NCBI GenBank assembly: GCA_029266835.1
Contig: JAQSWD010000010.1
Coordinates: 1-53,396, forward strand
Reading direction: 5' to 3'
DNA length: 53,396 nucleotides
Source of the DNA: Steroidobacteraceae bacterium
GTDB taxonomy: Bacteria > Pseudomonadota > Gammaproteobacteria > Steroidobacterales > Steroidobacteraceae
Numbering within the stretch: the stretch's first letter is position 1; each line of letters opens with the position of its first letter. Positions 17,265 through 25,791 of the stretch are shown here, piece after piece. A program made the position numbers and the translations under genes. The notes beneath the pieces were generated by a model, which saw only the letters and a program-made list of their open reading frames with translations, was not told the origin of the DNA and searched no databases.

Positions 17265-18719
17265 ATGTTCCTGCTGCATGAGTGGATAGGCCGCCACGCG
17301 GAGGCAGCACCGGAGGGCATCGCGCTCATCGAGGGCGAACGCACCCTGACGTTCGCCGAACTAGAGCGTCGCGTGGCGGCGGGCGCGAGCCTGCTGTCGG
17401 CCGCGGACCTGGCGCCCGGCGACCGCGCGTTGATCCTCTGTCGCAATTCCATCGATACCGTCGTTGCCATCTGGTCGACGCTGCGCGCGGGTGGCGTGAT
17501 CGTGCCGGTTGGCGCGGACGATCGCCCGGCGAGGATCCGCGGCATTGCCGACGACTGCGGCGCGCGTCTCACCATCGCGCCCGAAAAGCTGGCCGCGTCG
17601 ATCGACGGTGTGAAGGGCATCACCACCACCTTCGCAGCCATCGAGCGCGTCGACCTCGACCTTGCCGCGATCATCTACACCTCCGGCACGAGCGGCGAAC
17701 CGAAGGGCGTGATGCTCGCGCACCGCAACCTGACCAACACGTCCGCGGCGATCGCGCAATATCTCGGACAGCGCGCCGACGACATCACCTGCTGCGTGCT
17801 GCCACTCAACTTCAGTTACGGACTTTTTCAGCTCTTCGTCGCCGGCATGGTCGGCTCGTCGCTGCTGCTGGAGCCGTCCTTCGCCTTTCCATTCGATGTC
17901 CTGCGCCGGATCCGGCAATACCGGGCCACCATGCTGCCCGGCGTTCCTACTTTGTTCGCGCGCTTGCTGGGAATGTTGCCGCTCGAGGGAATCGATCTCG
18001 GTTCGCTGCGGCTGATGACCAATGCGGCGGCCGCGATTCCGCCTGCGCACGTGCTGCGCCTGGCCGAAGCCTTCCCCAGGGTCCGGTTCTTCGCAATGTA
18101 CGGTCAGACCGAATGCACGCGCGCCACCTACCTCGACCCCGCCCTGTCCACCCAGTTCGCGGATTCGGTTGGCCGCGCCATCCCCAACTGCGAGGCCTAT
18201 CTAGTGGACGAGCACCACCGCCGGCTGCCCAATGGCTCCGAAGGTGAGCTCGTCATTCGCGGCGCCAATGTCATGCGTGGATACTGGGGCCGGGCCGAGC
18301 AGACCGCGGCGAAGCTGATCGCGGGCCCGCTGCCGGGCGAACGTGTATTGCTGACCGGCGACCGGTTCCGCACGGATGCGCAGGGACTTCTGTATTTCAT
18401 CTCGCGCAACGACGACATCTTCAAGTGTCGCGGCGAGAAGGTGGCACCCGCCGCCATCGAACACGTGCTCTACCAGATGCCCGGGATCGCGGAAGCTGCC
18501 GTGGTCGGCGTGGAGGACGCAAGCGACGGCATGGCGATCAAGGCCATCATCGTCCCCGTGGAAGGCCAGGCGATCAGCGAGCAGGTGATCCGGAAACACT
18601 GCCGCGCGCACCTCGACCCGGCCTTCATGCCCAAGTTCATCGAGATGCGCGGCGCGCTCCCAAAAACAGCGTCCGGGAAATTGCTTCGCCGGGCGTTGAC
18701 CGAAGAGGCTGCGCACTGA
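17265..18719 (+). CDS. Acyl-AMP ligase (exosortase A-associated type)
   Basis: Adenylate-forming enzyme of the ANL superfamily that activates a carboxylic acid as acyl-AMP and transfers it to CoA or, from context, to the adjacent carrier protein. Motifs: phosphate loop IYTSGTSGEPKGVMLAHRNL (about 137-156), MYGQTECTRATYL (A5, near 280), GDRF (A7) and the C-terminal lysine in TASGKLLRRAL (A10, near 470). The 484 residues are short and compact, as in the exosortase-associated subfamily. ATG 17265 is chosen, with GTG 17262 just before it. The substrate cannot be read from sequence. Confidence 0.86.
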   Translation: MFLLHEWIGRHAEAAPEGIALIEGERTLTFAELERRVAAGASLLSAADLAPGDRALILCRNSIDTVVAIWSTLRAGGVIVPVGADDRPARIRGIADDCGARLTIAPEKLAASIDGVKGITTTFAAIERVDLDLAAIIYTSGTSGEPKGVMLAHRNLTNTSAAIAQYLGQRADDITCCVLPLNFSYGLFQLFVAGMVGSSLLLEPSFAFPFDVLRRIRQYRATMLPGVPTLFARLLGMLPLEGIDLGSLRLMTNAAAAIPPAHVLRLAEAFPRVRFFAMYGQTECTRATYLDPALSTQFADSVGRAIPNCEAYLVDEHHRRLPNGSEGELVIRGANVMRGYWGRAEQTAAKLIAGPLPGERVLLTGDRFRTDAQGLLYFISRNDDIFKCRGEKVAPAAIEHVLYQMPGIAEAAVVGVEDASDGMAIKAIIVPVEGQAISEQVIRKHCRAHLDPAFMPKFIEMRGALPKTASGKLLRRALTEEAAH

Positions 18720-18721
18720 TC

Positions 18722-20707
18722 ATGTGCGGAATTGCCGGCATCCTTACCGACGCACATGCGGCCCCACCCGGGAATGCCGAGCTTCGGAGCATGATTGCCG
18801 CCCTGCGCCACCGCGGCCCCGATGGAATCGGCTTCTATGTGGACGACCGCGCAGGTCTCGCGCACTCGCGCCTGGCTATCCTGGATCTCGAAGGTGGCGC
18901 GCAGCCCCTCTCGAACGAAGACGGCACTATCTGGATCACCTTTAATGGTGAGATCTTCAACCACCTCGAATTGCGCAAGCAACTCGAAACCCTGGGGCAT
19001 CGTTTCCGCACGCGCTCGGACACCGAGGTGTTGGTGCACGCGTACGAGGAATGGGGTGAAGACTGCTGGCGGCGCTTGAACGGACAGTTCGCGTTCGCCA
19101 TCCGCGACACCCGGCGCGCGCTCACCTGGCTGGTCCGCGATCGCGTGGGCATCGCGCCACTTTTCTATGCACGGACGTCCGGCGCCGTCGTGTTCGGATC
19201 GGAGGTGAAAGCGATCCTCGCTTCCGGACGCATCACACCCGAAGTGAACCCGGCGGCGCTGCTCGAAGTGTTCAGGTATTGGTCCGCGCCCGGCCCGGAA
19301 ACGGTGTTCGCCGGCGTCAGCGCCCTGGGTCCCGGCTGCGCCATCTGCTTCGACGATCGCCTGCAGAGGCGTGAATCGCGATATTTTTCCCAGCACTTCG
19401 AAGCGCCCTCCGCGCTGACCGTTTCCGACGCGGCGGAGCGGCTCGAGAGCCACCTGCGCGAGGCGGTAAGGATCCGTCTGCGTGCCGATGTTCCTGTCGG
19501 CGCCTATCTATCCGGCGGCCTCGACTCCTCGGTGATCACCAGTCTCATCCAATCGGTGGAGAGCAGCCCGCTCCAGACCTTCTCGGTGCGGTTCGCGGAC
19601 GAACGATTCGACGAGGGCGCCGCGCAGCAGCGCATGGCGAGCATGCTCGGGGTCACGCATCACGAAATCGTGGTGACTCCCGAATCGCTCGCGGGCGACC
19701 TGCAGTCGGTGATCCATCATTGCGAAACGCCATTGTTGCGGACGGCGCCGGTGCCTATGTTCGCGCTCTCCGCTCTCGCTCGTCAGCGCGGCATTCGCGT
19801 CGTGCTCACCGGCGAAGGCGCCGACGAATATTTCGGTGGCTACGACATCTTCAAGGAAGACCGGATCCGCAGGTTCTGGGCCCGCTCGCCGGCTTCAACC
19901 GCTCGCCCCAGACTGCTGGGCCGACTGCACCCCTACGTGTCGGCATCGGGCCGCGACGGCATGTGGCAGGCCTTCTTCGCGCGCGGTCTGACCGCCGTCG
20001 ACGATCCGTTTTATGCGCATCGGCCGCGGTGGGAAAACTCGGGTTGGTCGACTCGCTTTCTCGCCGAAGGCGTTCGCCGATCGCTCACCGAGGAGGCCGC
20101 AGCGTCGAGACTCGAAGCGCTGCTTCCATCCGGATGGCGTGGCGGCACTCCCCTCGAACGGGCGCAGCACGTGGAACTGGCGACGTTCATGAGCTCGTAC
20201 CTGCTGGCCAGCCAGGGTGATCGCGCGCTGATGGCGAATGGCGTCGAGGGGCGGTTCCCCTACCTCGATCCGCAGGTCATTCAATTCGCATCGGCGCTTC
20301 CCGGCACCTGCAAGATGCGCGGACTCAGCGACAAGCGTGCCCTGCGTCAGCTCGCGCGCAAATGGTTGCCCGAGGACGTGGCATCGCGTCGCAAGTGGCC
20401 ATACCGCGCTCCCGTTCGCAGCGCCTTCTGCGGCCCGTCCGCGCCGGAATACGTGCGCGAGCTGCTGAGCCCGGAAGCCCTGCGGCTGAACCCCTTGCTG
20501 GACGCCCGGGCCGCGGGCGCGCTTGCGTCGCGCGCCTTCGCGGAGCAACCGCTGGGGGAGCGCGAGGAGATGGCCTTCGTCGGCGTCCTCACTACCCAGA
20601 TCTGGTACCGCAGTTTCATCGTCAATTCACGGGCGCAACAGCCCGCCAACTCACCACCAATTACCGTGTCAATCGATCGGCGCTCGGATCAGGCGAAGCG
20701 CGCGTAA
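18722..20707 (+). CDS. asnB-like: Asparagine synthase-type glutamine amidotransferase
   Basis: Two-domain enzyme. The N-terminal class II glutaminase starts MCGIAGIL with nucleophile Cys2 and has NGEIFNHLELR and RSDTEVLVHAYEEWG. The C-terminal ATP pyrophosphatase domain has YLSGGLDSSVITSL (near 260-273), GEGADEYFGGYDIF and EGRFPYLD. The 661 residues match the exosortase-A amidotransferase 1 size. The frame is open upstream inside the ligase gene, but homology starts at Met 18722, three bases after the ligase stop. It probably amidates a carboxyl group made or carried by its neighbours rather than making free asparagine; this is inference. Confidence 0.88.
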   Translation: MCGIAGILTDAHAAPPGNAELRSMIAALRHRGPDGIGFYVDDRAGLAHSRLAILDLEGGAQPLSNEDGTIWITFNGEIFNHLELRKQLETLGHRFRTRSDTEVLVHAYEEWGEDCWRRLNGQFAFAIRDTRRALTWLVRDRVGIAPLFYARTSGAVVFGSEVKAILASGRITPEVNPAALLEVFRYWSAPGPETVFAGVSALGPGCAICFDDRLQRRESRYFSQHFEAPSALTVSDAAERLESHLREAVRIRLRADVPVGAYLSGGLDSSVITSLIQSVESSPLQTFSVRFADERFDEGAAQQRMASMLGVTHHEIVVTPESLAGDLQSVIHHCETPLLRTAPVPMFALSALARQRGIRVVLTGEGADEYFGGYDIFKEDRIRRFWARSPASTARPRLLGRLHPYVSASGRDGMWQAFFARGLTAVDDPFYAHRPRWENSGWSTRFLAEGVRRSLTEEAAASRLEALLPSGWRGGTPLERAQHVELATFMSSYLLASQGDRALMANGVEGRFPYLDPQVIQFASALPGTCKMRGLSDKRALRQLARKWLPEDVASRRKWPYRAPVRSAFCGPSAPEYVRELLSPEALRLNPLLDARAAGALASRAFAEQPLGEREEMAFVGVLTTQIWYRSFIVNSRAQQPANSPPITVSIDRRSDQAKRA

Positions 20708-20717
20708 GGGAGATCTC

Positions 20718-21725
20718 ATGCTGGAGTCGGTCATCGTAAATCCCAAGGTGCTGGATCTCGACTACGCGAAGGCGGCGGGTGAGATAGAGCAATGGATGCG
20801 CACCGCGGCCGCGCAGCGCTTGCAGCGCCGCGGCTTCGTGCTCGGTGTCAGCGGCGGCATCGATTCGTCGGTCTGCGCGATGCTCGCCGCGCGTGCCGCC
20901 GGCGCGCATCGCGTGAAAGCGCTGCTGATGCCGGAGCGCGACTCGTCTCCCGAAAGCCTGGAGAAAGGCAAGACTGTCTGCGCCGCCGCTGGAATCGACT
21001 ACGAGGTGCACGACATCTCCCCGGCACTCGAAGCGCTGGGATGTTACCGGCTGCGAGACGACTCCATCCGCCAGGTGTTCCCGACCTTTCGCCCCGGCGA
21101 TCCGTTCAAGATCGCGGTGGCGGGCGAATCGGCGAAAGAGAATCACGTCACGTACTTCACGCTGATCGCCGAGTTGTCAGCGGAGGGCAATCGTCGCGTT
21201 TCCGCACGCATGCCCGTCGACGTCTATCTGGCCATCGTGGCAGCCACGAACATGAAGCAACGCGTACGCAAGCTGCTCGAATACAGCCTCGCGGACCGGC
21301 TGAACTTCGCGGTCATCGGCACTCCCAACCGGCTGGAGTACGACCAGGGGTTCTTCGTCCGCGGCGGTGATGGTTTGGCGGACCTCAAGCCGATCGCCCA
21401 TCTCTACAAGACGCAGGTATTCGCTCTCGGGCGCTGGCTGGGCTTGCCGCCGGTGATCACCGAGCAGATGCCGTCCACTGACACCTACTCCCTGCCGCAA
21501 TCGCAGGAGGAGTTCTACTTCCGTCTGCCGTACGGCCAGATGGATCTGCTGCTGTGGGCTTACATCCACGAGATCCCCGCGGATTCCGCCGCCGAATCGC
21601 TGGGTCTCGAGGTATCGCAGGTCGCGTGGATCTACCGGGACATCGAAGCGAAACGCCGGGTCGCCAACAGGCTCGACGGAGCGGCATTGCTGGTCGACCC
21701 TTCCTGCAAGCGCGGAGCGCCATGA
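20718..21725 (+). CDS. NAD synthetase-like ATP pyrophosphatase (ammonia type)
   Basis: Similar to NadE: GVSGGIDSSVCAM (about residues 43-55) is the PP-loop, with GTPNRLEYDQGFFVRGGDGLADLKPIAHLYKTQV, the NadE-type substrate loop, and LPPVITEQMPSTDTYSLPQ. No nitrilase-type glutaminase domain is present, so it must use ammonia or ammonia supplied by a partner. AAGGGAG precedes ATG 20718 by six bases. It sits in an operon with an amidotransferase and overlaps the next gene by four bases. A role as a dedicated amide synthetase instead of housekeeping NAD synthesis is likely but unproven. Confidence 0.82.
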   Translation: MLESVIVNPKVLDLDYAKAAGEIEQWMRTAAAQRLQRRGFVLGVSGGIDSSVCAMLAARAAGAHRVKALLMPERDSSPESLEKGKTVCAAAGIDYEVHDISPALEALGCYRLRDDSIRQVFPTFRPGDPFKIAVAGESAKENHVTYFTLIAELSAEGNRRVSARMPVDVYLAIVAATNMKQRVRKLLEYSLADRLNFAVIGTPNRLEYDQGFFVRGGDGLADLKPIAHLYKTQVFALGRWLGLPPVITEQMPSTDTYSLPQSQEEFYFRLPYGQMDLLLWAYIHEIPADSAAESLGLEVSQVAWIYRDIEAKRRVANRLDGAALLVDPSCKRGAP

Positions 21726-22624
21726 TGGCCGGGCGCGGGTTTCTGATGCTGGGGCTCGCGGCCTGCGCCGCCGTCGGCGCCGCAGTGATCGCGTACGTGA
21801 TGACGGGCCGGCCACTGGCGACGCCGCTGGCGCCCGAACGCGTCGATCTCTCGGCGCTCGACCAGGTTCCCGATGAGGTGTGGGCGCGACTGCGCACCCA
21901 GCGCATCTACTTCGGCCACCAATCGGTGGGCGAAAACGTCCTCGCGGGCCTGCACTGGGTGCTCGAGCGGAAACCGCAGATCGGCCTGCGCGTGATCTCC
22001 GCCAGTCAAGCCGGTGCGTTCAACGAGCCTGGCCTCATCCACGGCCCCATCGGCGTGAATGGCGACGCGCAGTCGAAAATCGACGGGTTCGATACCGTGG
22101 TGCGGGGCCCCGACGGCGCGCAGCTCGACGTCGCCTTCATGAAGTTCTGCTACGTGGACGTCGCGGCCGGCACCGATCCGCAGGCCATCGTCTCGGCCTA
22201 TCGTTCGACTGTCGACAGCATTTCCAGGGACCGACCGCGGCTGCGGATCGTCCACACGACAATGCCACTCACGTCCCTCGACATCGGGCGCAAGGCGCTG
22301 GTGAAACGGTCGCTGGGTTTCCCGTCCGCCGGTGAATCCGCCAACCCGGTGCGCGGCTGGTACAACGAAGCGCTGCGCGAGACATTCGCGCAGGACGCGA
22401 TATTGGACATCGCGGCCATCGAATCGAAGGCTCCCGGCCACGAGCCTCACACATTGGCCAGTGGCAACCGCAACTGGCCCACGCTCGCCCCCGAGCTGAC
22501 TACCGATGGCGGGCACCTGAACATGGGCGGCGGTGTGCTCGTCGCCCGCGAGCTCCTGTTGCTGCTGGCCGCTCGCGCTGGCGAACCGGCCGACACCTCC
22601 GTGGCGACCTCGGCGGGTAGCTAG
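21722..22624 (+). CDS. Membrane-anchored SGNH-like protein
   Basis: 300 residues. The N-terminal hydrophobic segment (FLMLGLAACAAVGAAVIAYVM, about 7-27) looks like an uncleaved anchor or signal. The block RIYFGHQSVGENVLAGLHWV (61-80) and a late TTDGGHLNMGG contain a Ser and a DxxH motif arranged like the nucleophile and Asp-His of SGNH esterases/acyltransferases. A canonical GDS block is not seen. It overlaps the preceding gene as ATGA and ends directly before the next start, so it is co-translated with the cassette. The most likely job is acyl transfer or removal outside the membrane. Family assignment is tentative. Confidence 0.7.
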   Translation: MMAGRGFLMLGLAACAAVGAAVIAYVMTGRPLATPLAPERVDLSALDQVPDEVWARLRTQRIYFGHQSVGENVLAGLHWVLERKPQIGLRVISASQAGAFNEPGLIHGPIGVNGDAQSKIDGFDTVVRGPDGAQLDVAFMKFCYVDVAAGTDPQAIVSAYRSTVDSISRDRPRLRIVHTTMPLTSLDIGRKALVKRSLGFPSAGESANPVRGWYNEALRETFAQDAILDIAAIESKAPGHEPHTLASGNRNWPTLAPELTTDGGHLNMGGGVLVARELLLLLAARAGEPADTSVATSAGS

Positions 22625-23533
22625 ATGTTCCAGTTCCGTGCACGCGCTCCGCAAGACCAGGCGGCCGGGCCGGCCGACGACGAGTGCAGCTTCATCGACC
22701 CCGGGACTGGCACGCGTGAAGAGATTCGCTATCTCGACGTCGGCGACGATGGCGGCCAGGTCTACATGGTCCACCACCACGCGCGCGGCAAGCCCCGCGG
22801 CGGTGTGATCCTGTGCGGATCGATCAATGCCGATCGTGAGGGCTGCCTGCGCACGCTGGTCGACATCGCGCGCGACCTGGCCGCCAACGATTTCGACGTC
22901 GTACGTTTCGACTATCGAGGCATCGGCGAGAGCACCGGTGATTTTTCCGGCTATTGCCTGAGCGACTGGCAGGCGGACATCGAAGCCTGCGTCAAATTGC
23001 TGCGCGAGAAGCTGCCGGGCCTGCCCATCGGACTCTGGGGAATCCGCGCGGGCGCGTTGCTGGCGTCCGAGGTATTCAAGACCACCGGCGATGGCGCGCT
23101 ATTGTGCGCGCCGATGGATGGCCAACCCCTGTTGCAGGCGATCCTGCGTCGCTCTCTCGTGAATGACATGCTCGGCCGTCCCGACTCCAAGCGTAGCAGT
23201 CGCGACGAAATCATCGCCGCGCTGGAGCGCGGCGAGTTCGTCAACGTTGACGGTTACGCGTGGTCGAAGCGCTTGTGGCGGGATGCGGGCACGCACCGCT
23301 TCGTCGCGCCGGCCAACGATGCGCGTCCCTGGCTGGTAGTCGATTTCACCGACTTTCCCCGCACGAATCTCGACGCCGAGCACGAGCCGCGCCGCAAGGT
23401 CAGCACCGTCGGAAGGTTCTGGGAAGCCACCCCGACGCGTGTCGCGAAGGATTCGAGCCTGCGCGACATCACGTTGGCCTGGCTGGTTTCAATGTCCGAC
23501 TTCTGCGGTTCCGTGGGGCCGACACTGCTGTGA
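22625..23533 (+). CDS. Alpha/beta hydrolase-fold protein lacking the nucleophile Ser (exosortase A hydrolase 2-like)
   Basis: 302 residues. The fold is visible from GGVILCGSINADREGCLRTLVDIARDLAANDFDVVRFDYRGIGESTG. At the nucleophile elbow it has LWGIRAGALLA (about 138-148), so Arg replaces the expected Ser of GxSxG. Proteins of the exosortase A-associated hydrolase 2 family carry a similar degenerate elbow. It may bind rather than hydrolyse a thioester or lipid intermediate. ATG follows the previous TAG without a gap, and its stop overlaps the next GTG start (GTGA). Confidence 0.8.
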   Translation: MFQFRARAPQDQAAGPADDECSFIDPGTGTREEIRYLDVGDDGGQVYMVHHHARGKPRGGVILCGSINADREGCLRTLVDIARDLAANDFDVVRFDYRGIGESTGDFSGYCLSDWQADIEACVKLLREKLPGLPIGLWGIRAGALLASEVFKTTGDGALLCAPMDGQPLLQAILRRSLVNDMLGRPDSKRSSRDEIIAALERGEFVNVDGYAWSKRLWRDAGTHRFVAPANDARPWLVVDFTDFPRTNLDAEHEPRRKVSTVGRFWEATPTRVAKDSSLRDITLAWLVSMSDFCGSVGPTLL

Positions 23534-24438
23534 AGAGAACGCCACTGTTATTCCGGTTTCGCGGGCTGGTCATGGTCGGGACGATGCACGTTCCACGTCA
23601 GGGAGCCGAAGCGCGCCACGGTGATGTCGGGCTGCTGCTGCTCAACGGCGGCCCCGTGCCACGCGCAGGCTCGGGCGATCTGACCGCCTATCTATCCGAC
23701 CGCCTCGCTGGCGAGGGCATGCCTTGCTTCCGCTTCGACCTGCAAGGGCTGGGCGAATCCTCGGGCCCTTCATGGCGCGATGGCGACGTGTTCTGGCGAC
23801 GTGCGCAGCTTGGTTTCAACGACGATGCGGTGACGGCGCTCGCCGAGTTCCTGTGCCGGCGCTTCCACCTGCGCGGCATCATGCTGGGCGGATTGTGCGC
23901 TGGCGGCGTGCTCAGCCTGCGCGTCGCCCGAAAGCTCGGTCGGCGCGTGCTGGGGTACGTGCTGCTCGAACCGAACATCCGCGCATCGCCAGCCGTGACG
24001 CGAATGGAAAAGCTGCGACGCCTGGTCGGGCGGCTCGGCAACCTCGATGAGCTGCTGGCCATGCTCACCGGCAAAAACCGGTACGCAAAGCTCTTTCGCC
24101 CGATCCAGCCCGGGCTCAGGCGCATCATCGAAAAACGCGCGCCGTTACGGCTCCCGGCCGACGTGCAACGCGACGTGGTTGCGAAGTGGCGGCGCGCCAC
24201 CTGCAAGGGTGTGCCCACTCTCCTGGTGGTCGCGCAGGACCGGGATATCGATCACCACGTCCAGGCGGTCGTGAGGACCTTCCCGCCGGCGAAACGAGAC
24301 GTCATCCGCACCGTTCGCATTCCGAACAGCAACCACATCCTGCTGGCCGACGACTCGCGCCAGAGGACGGGCGATGCGCTTTGCGCCTGGGTGGACGAAT
24401 CGTTTCCGCCCCTGACACACGCATCGCCGAAACAAGCA

Positions 24439-24456
<18 letters not shown>
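23530..24456 (+). CDS. Alpha/beta hydrolase with Cys nucleophile elbow (exosortase A hydrolase 1-like)
   Basis: 308 residues from GTG 23530. The core reads GDVGLLLLNGGPVPRAGSGDLTAYLSDRLAGEGMPCFRFDLQGLGESSG. The nucleophile elbow is MLGGLCAGGVLSL (about 118-130), with Cys where serine hydrolases have Ser. The likely acid/His region is VAQDRDID...NHILL. A cysteine elbow suits thioester chemistry, for example release from the carrier protein; that is inference. Its last codons and stop lie inside the 3' end of the RNase P RNA gene on the other strand. Confidence 0.82.
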
Positions 24457-24804
<348 letters not shown>

Positions 24805-24811
24805 GGGGCGC

Positions 24812-24840
24812 ACCATAGCCACATGCCTCGATGCACTCAA
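24812..24840 (-). promoter_or_regulatory. rnpB sigma-70 promoter
   Basis: Minus strand TTGAGT (24840-24835) and TATGGT (24817-24812) with a 17-base spacer. The -10 lies seven bases before the predicted RNA 5' end, the ideal distance for transcription start. Confidence 0.75.
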
Positions 24841-24873
24841 GGAAAACCGCGCCCGCGGGCGCACTTGGGCCCC

Positions 24874-25737
24874 TCAGCCCGCCGGCGTGGCTCTCGCCAA
24901 CTCCAGGGCTCGCTGATATGCGTCGTTACGCTTCGCGCCCGTGAGACGCGCCGCCAATGCGGCGGCCTTGCTCGGGGAGAGTTCCGTGAGCAGAACCGCG
25001 AGTGTCGCGTCGAGGCGCTCGCGCGGCTGGTCGCCGTCCGCGCGACGCGGGGCTCCTGCCACCACCACGGTGATCTCGCCGCGCGCGAAATTGCTGTCGC
25101 TGCGCGCCTGCGCCGCCAACTCGGCCAGCGAGCCGCGATACACGGTCTCGAAAACCTTGGTGAGCTCACGCGCCACCGCCACGCGTCGGTCGGCGCCGAA
25201 GCCGGCGGCAAGATCCTCGAGGCTTTCGGCGATGCGATGCGGCGCCTCGAAGAACACCAGCGTCCGGGACTCATGCTTCAACTCGGCGATGCGTGTGCGC
25301 CGCTCGGCGAGTCGCGCGGGCAGGAAACCTTCGAATGTGAACCTCTCGGTAGGAAGGCCCGCGATGCTGAGCGCAGCGGTAATGGCCGACGGGCCCGGCA
25401 CCGCGACCACCGGCATACCCTCCGCGGCGACGCGGCGCACCAGCTCGAATCCGGGGTCGGAAAGCAGCGGCGTTCCGGCGTCGCTGACCAGCGCGATGCT
25501 TGCGCCGGCGCGCAGCTTTTCCAGCAACTCGACGATGCGTTCACTCTCGTTGTGCTCATGCAGCGAGACCAGCGGCCGGGACAACCCCAGGGTTGTCAGC
25601 AATTGCCCCGTTCTGCGTGTGTCTTCCGCCGCGACCAACTCCGCGGCGGCGAGTTCATCGCGCGCTCGGGGGGAAAGGTCGCCAAGATTACCGATGGGCG
25701 TCGAGATCACTGCAAGACGCCCTGTTTGCACTGCCAC
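24874..25737 (-). CDS. rsmI: 16S rRNA (cytidine(1402)-2'-O)-methyltransferase RsmI
   Basis: Tetrapyrrole-methylase-fold enzyme that 2'-O-methylates C1402, the same base that RsmH modifies at N4. Motifs: LAVISTPIGNLGDLSPRA, AAEDTRRTGQLL, SLHEHNE, IALVSDAGTPLLSDPGFELV, VAVPGPSAITAALSIAGLPTERFTFEGFLP and LVFFEAPHRI. GTG 25737 has GGAG seven bases upstream and gives 287 residues; GTG 25731 is two codons later. It is divergent from lpoA with only 54 bases between starts. Confidence 0.95.
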   Translation of the reverse strand: MAVQTGRLAVISTPIGNLGDLSPRARDELAAAELVAAEDTRRTGQLLTTLGLSRPLVSLHEHNESERIVELLEKLRAGASIALVSDAGTPLLSDPGFELVRRVAAEGMPVVAVPGPSAITAALSIAGLPTERFTFEGFLPARLAERRTRIAELKHESRTLVFFEAPHRIAESLEDLAAGFGADRRVAVARELTKVFETVYRGSLAELAAQARSDSNFARGEITVVVAGAPRRADGDQPRERLDATLAVLLTELSPSKAAALAARLTGAKRNDAYQRALELARATPAG

Positions 25738-25791
25738 TATACTTCTCCGCCGCGTTCTTCTCGGCTGTCCCTGCTGAAGGCTATTCGACAC

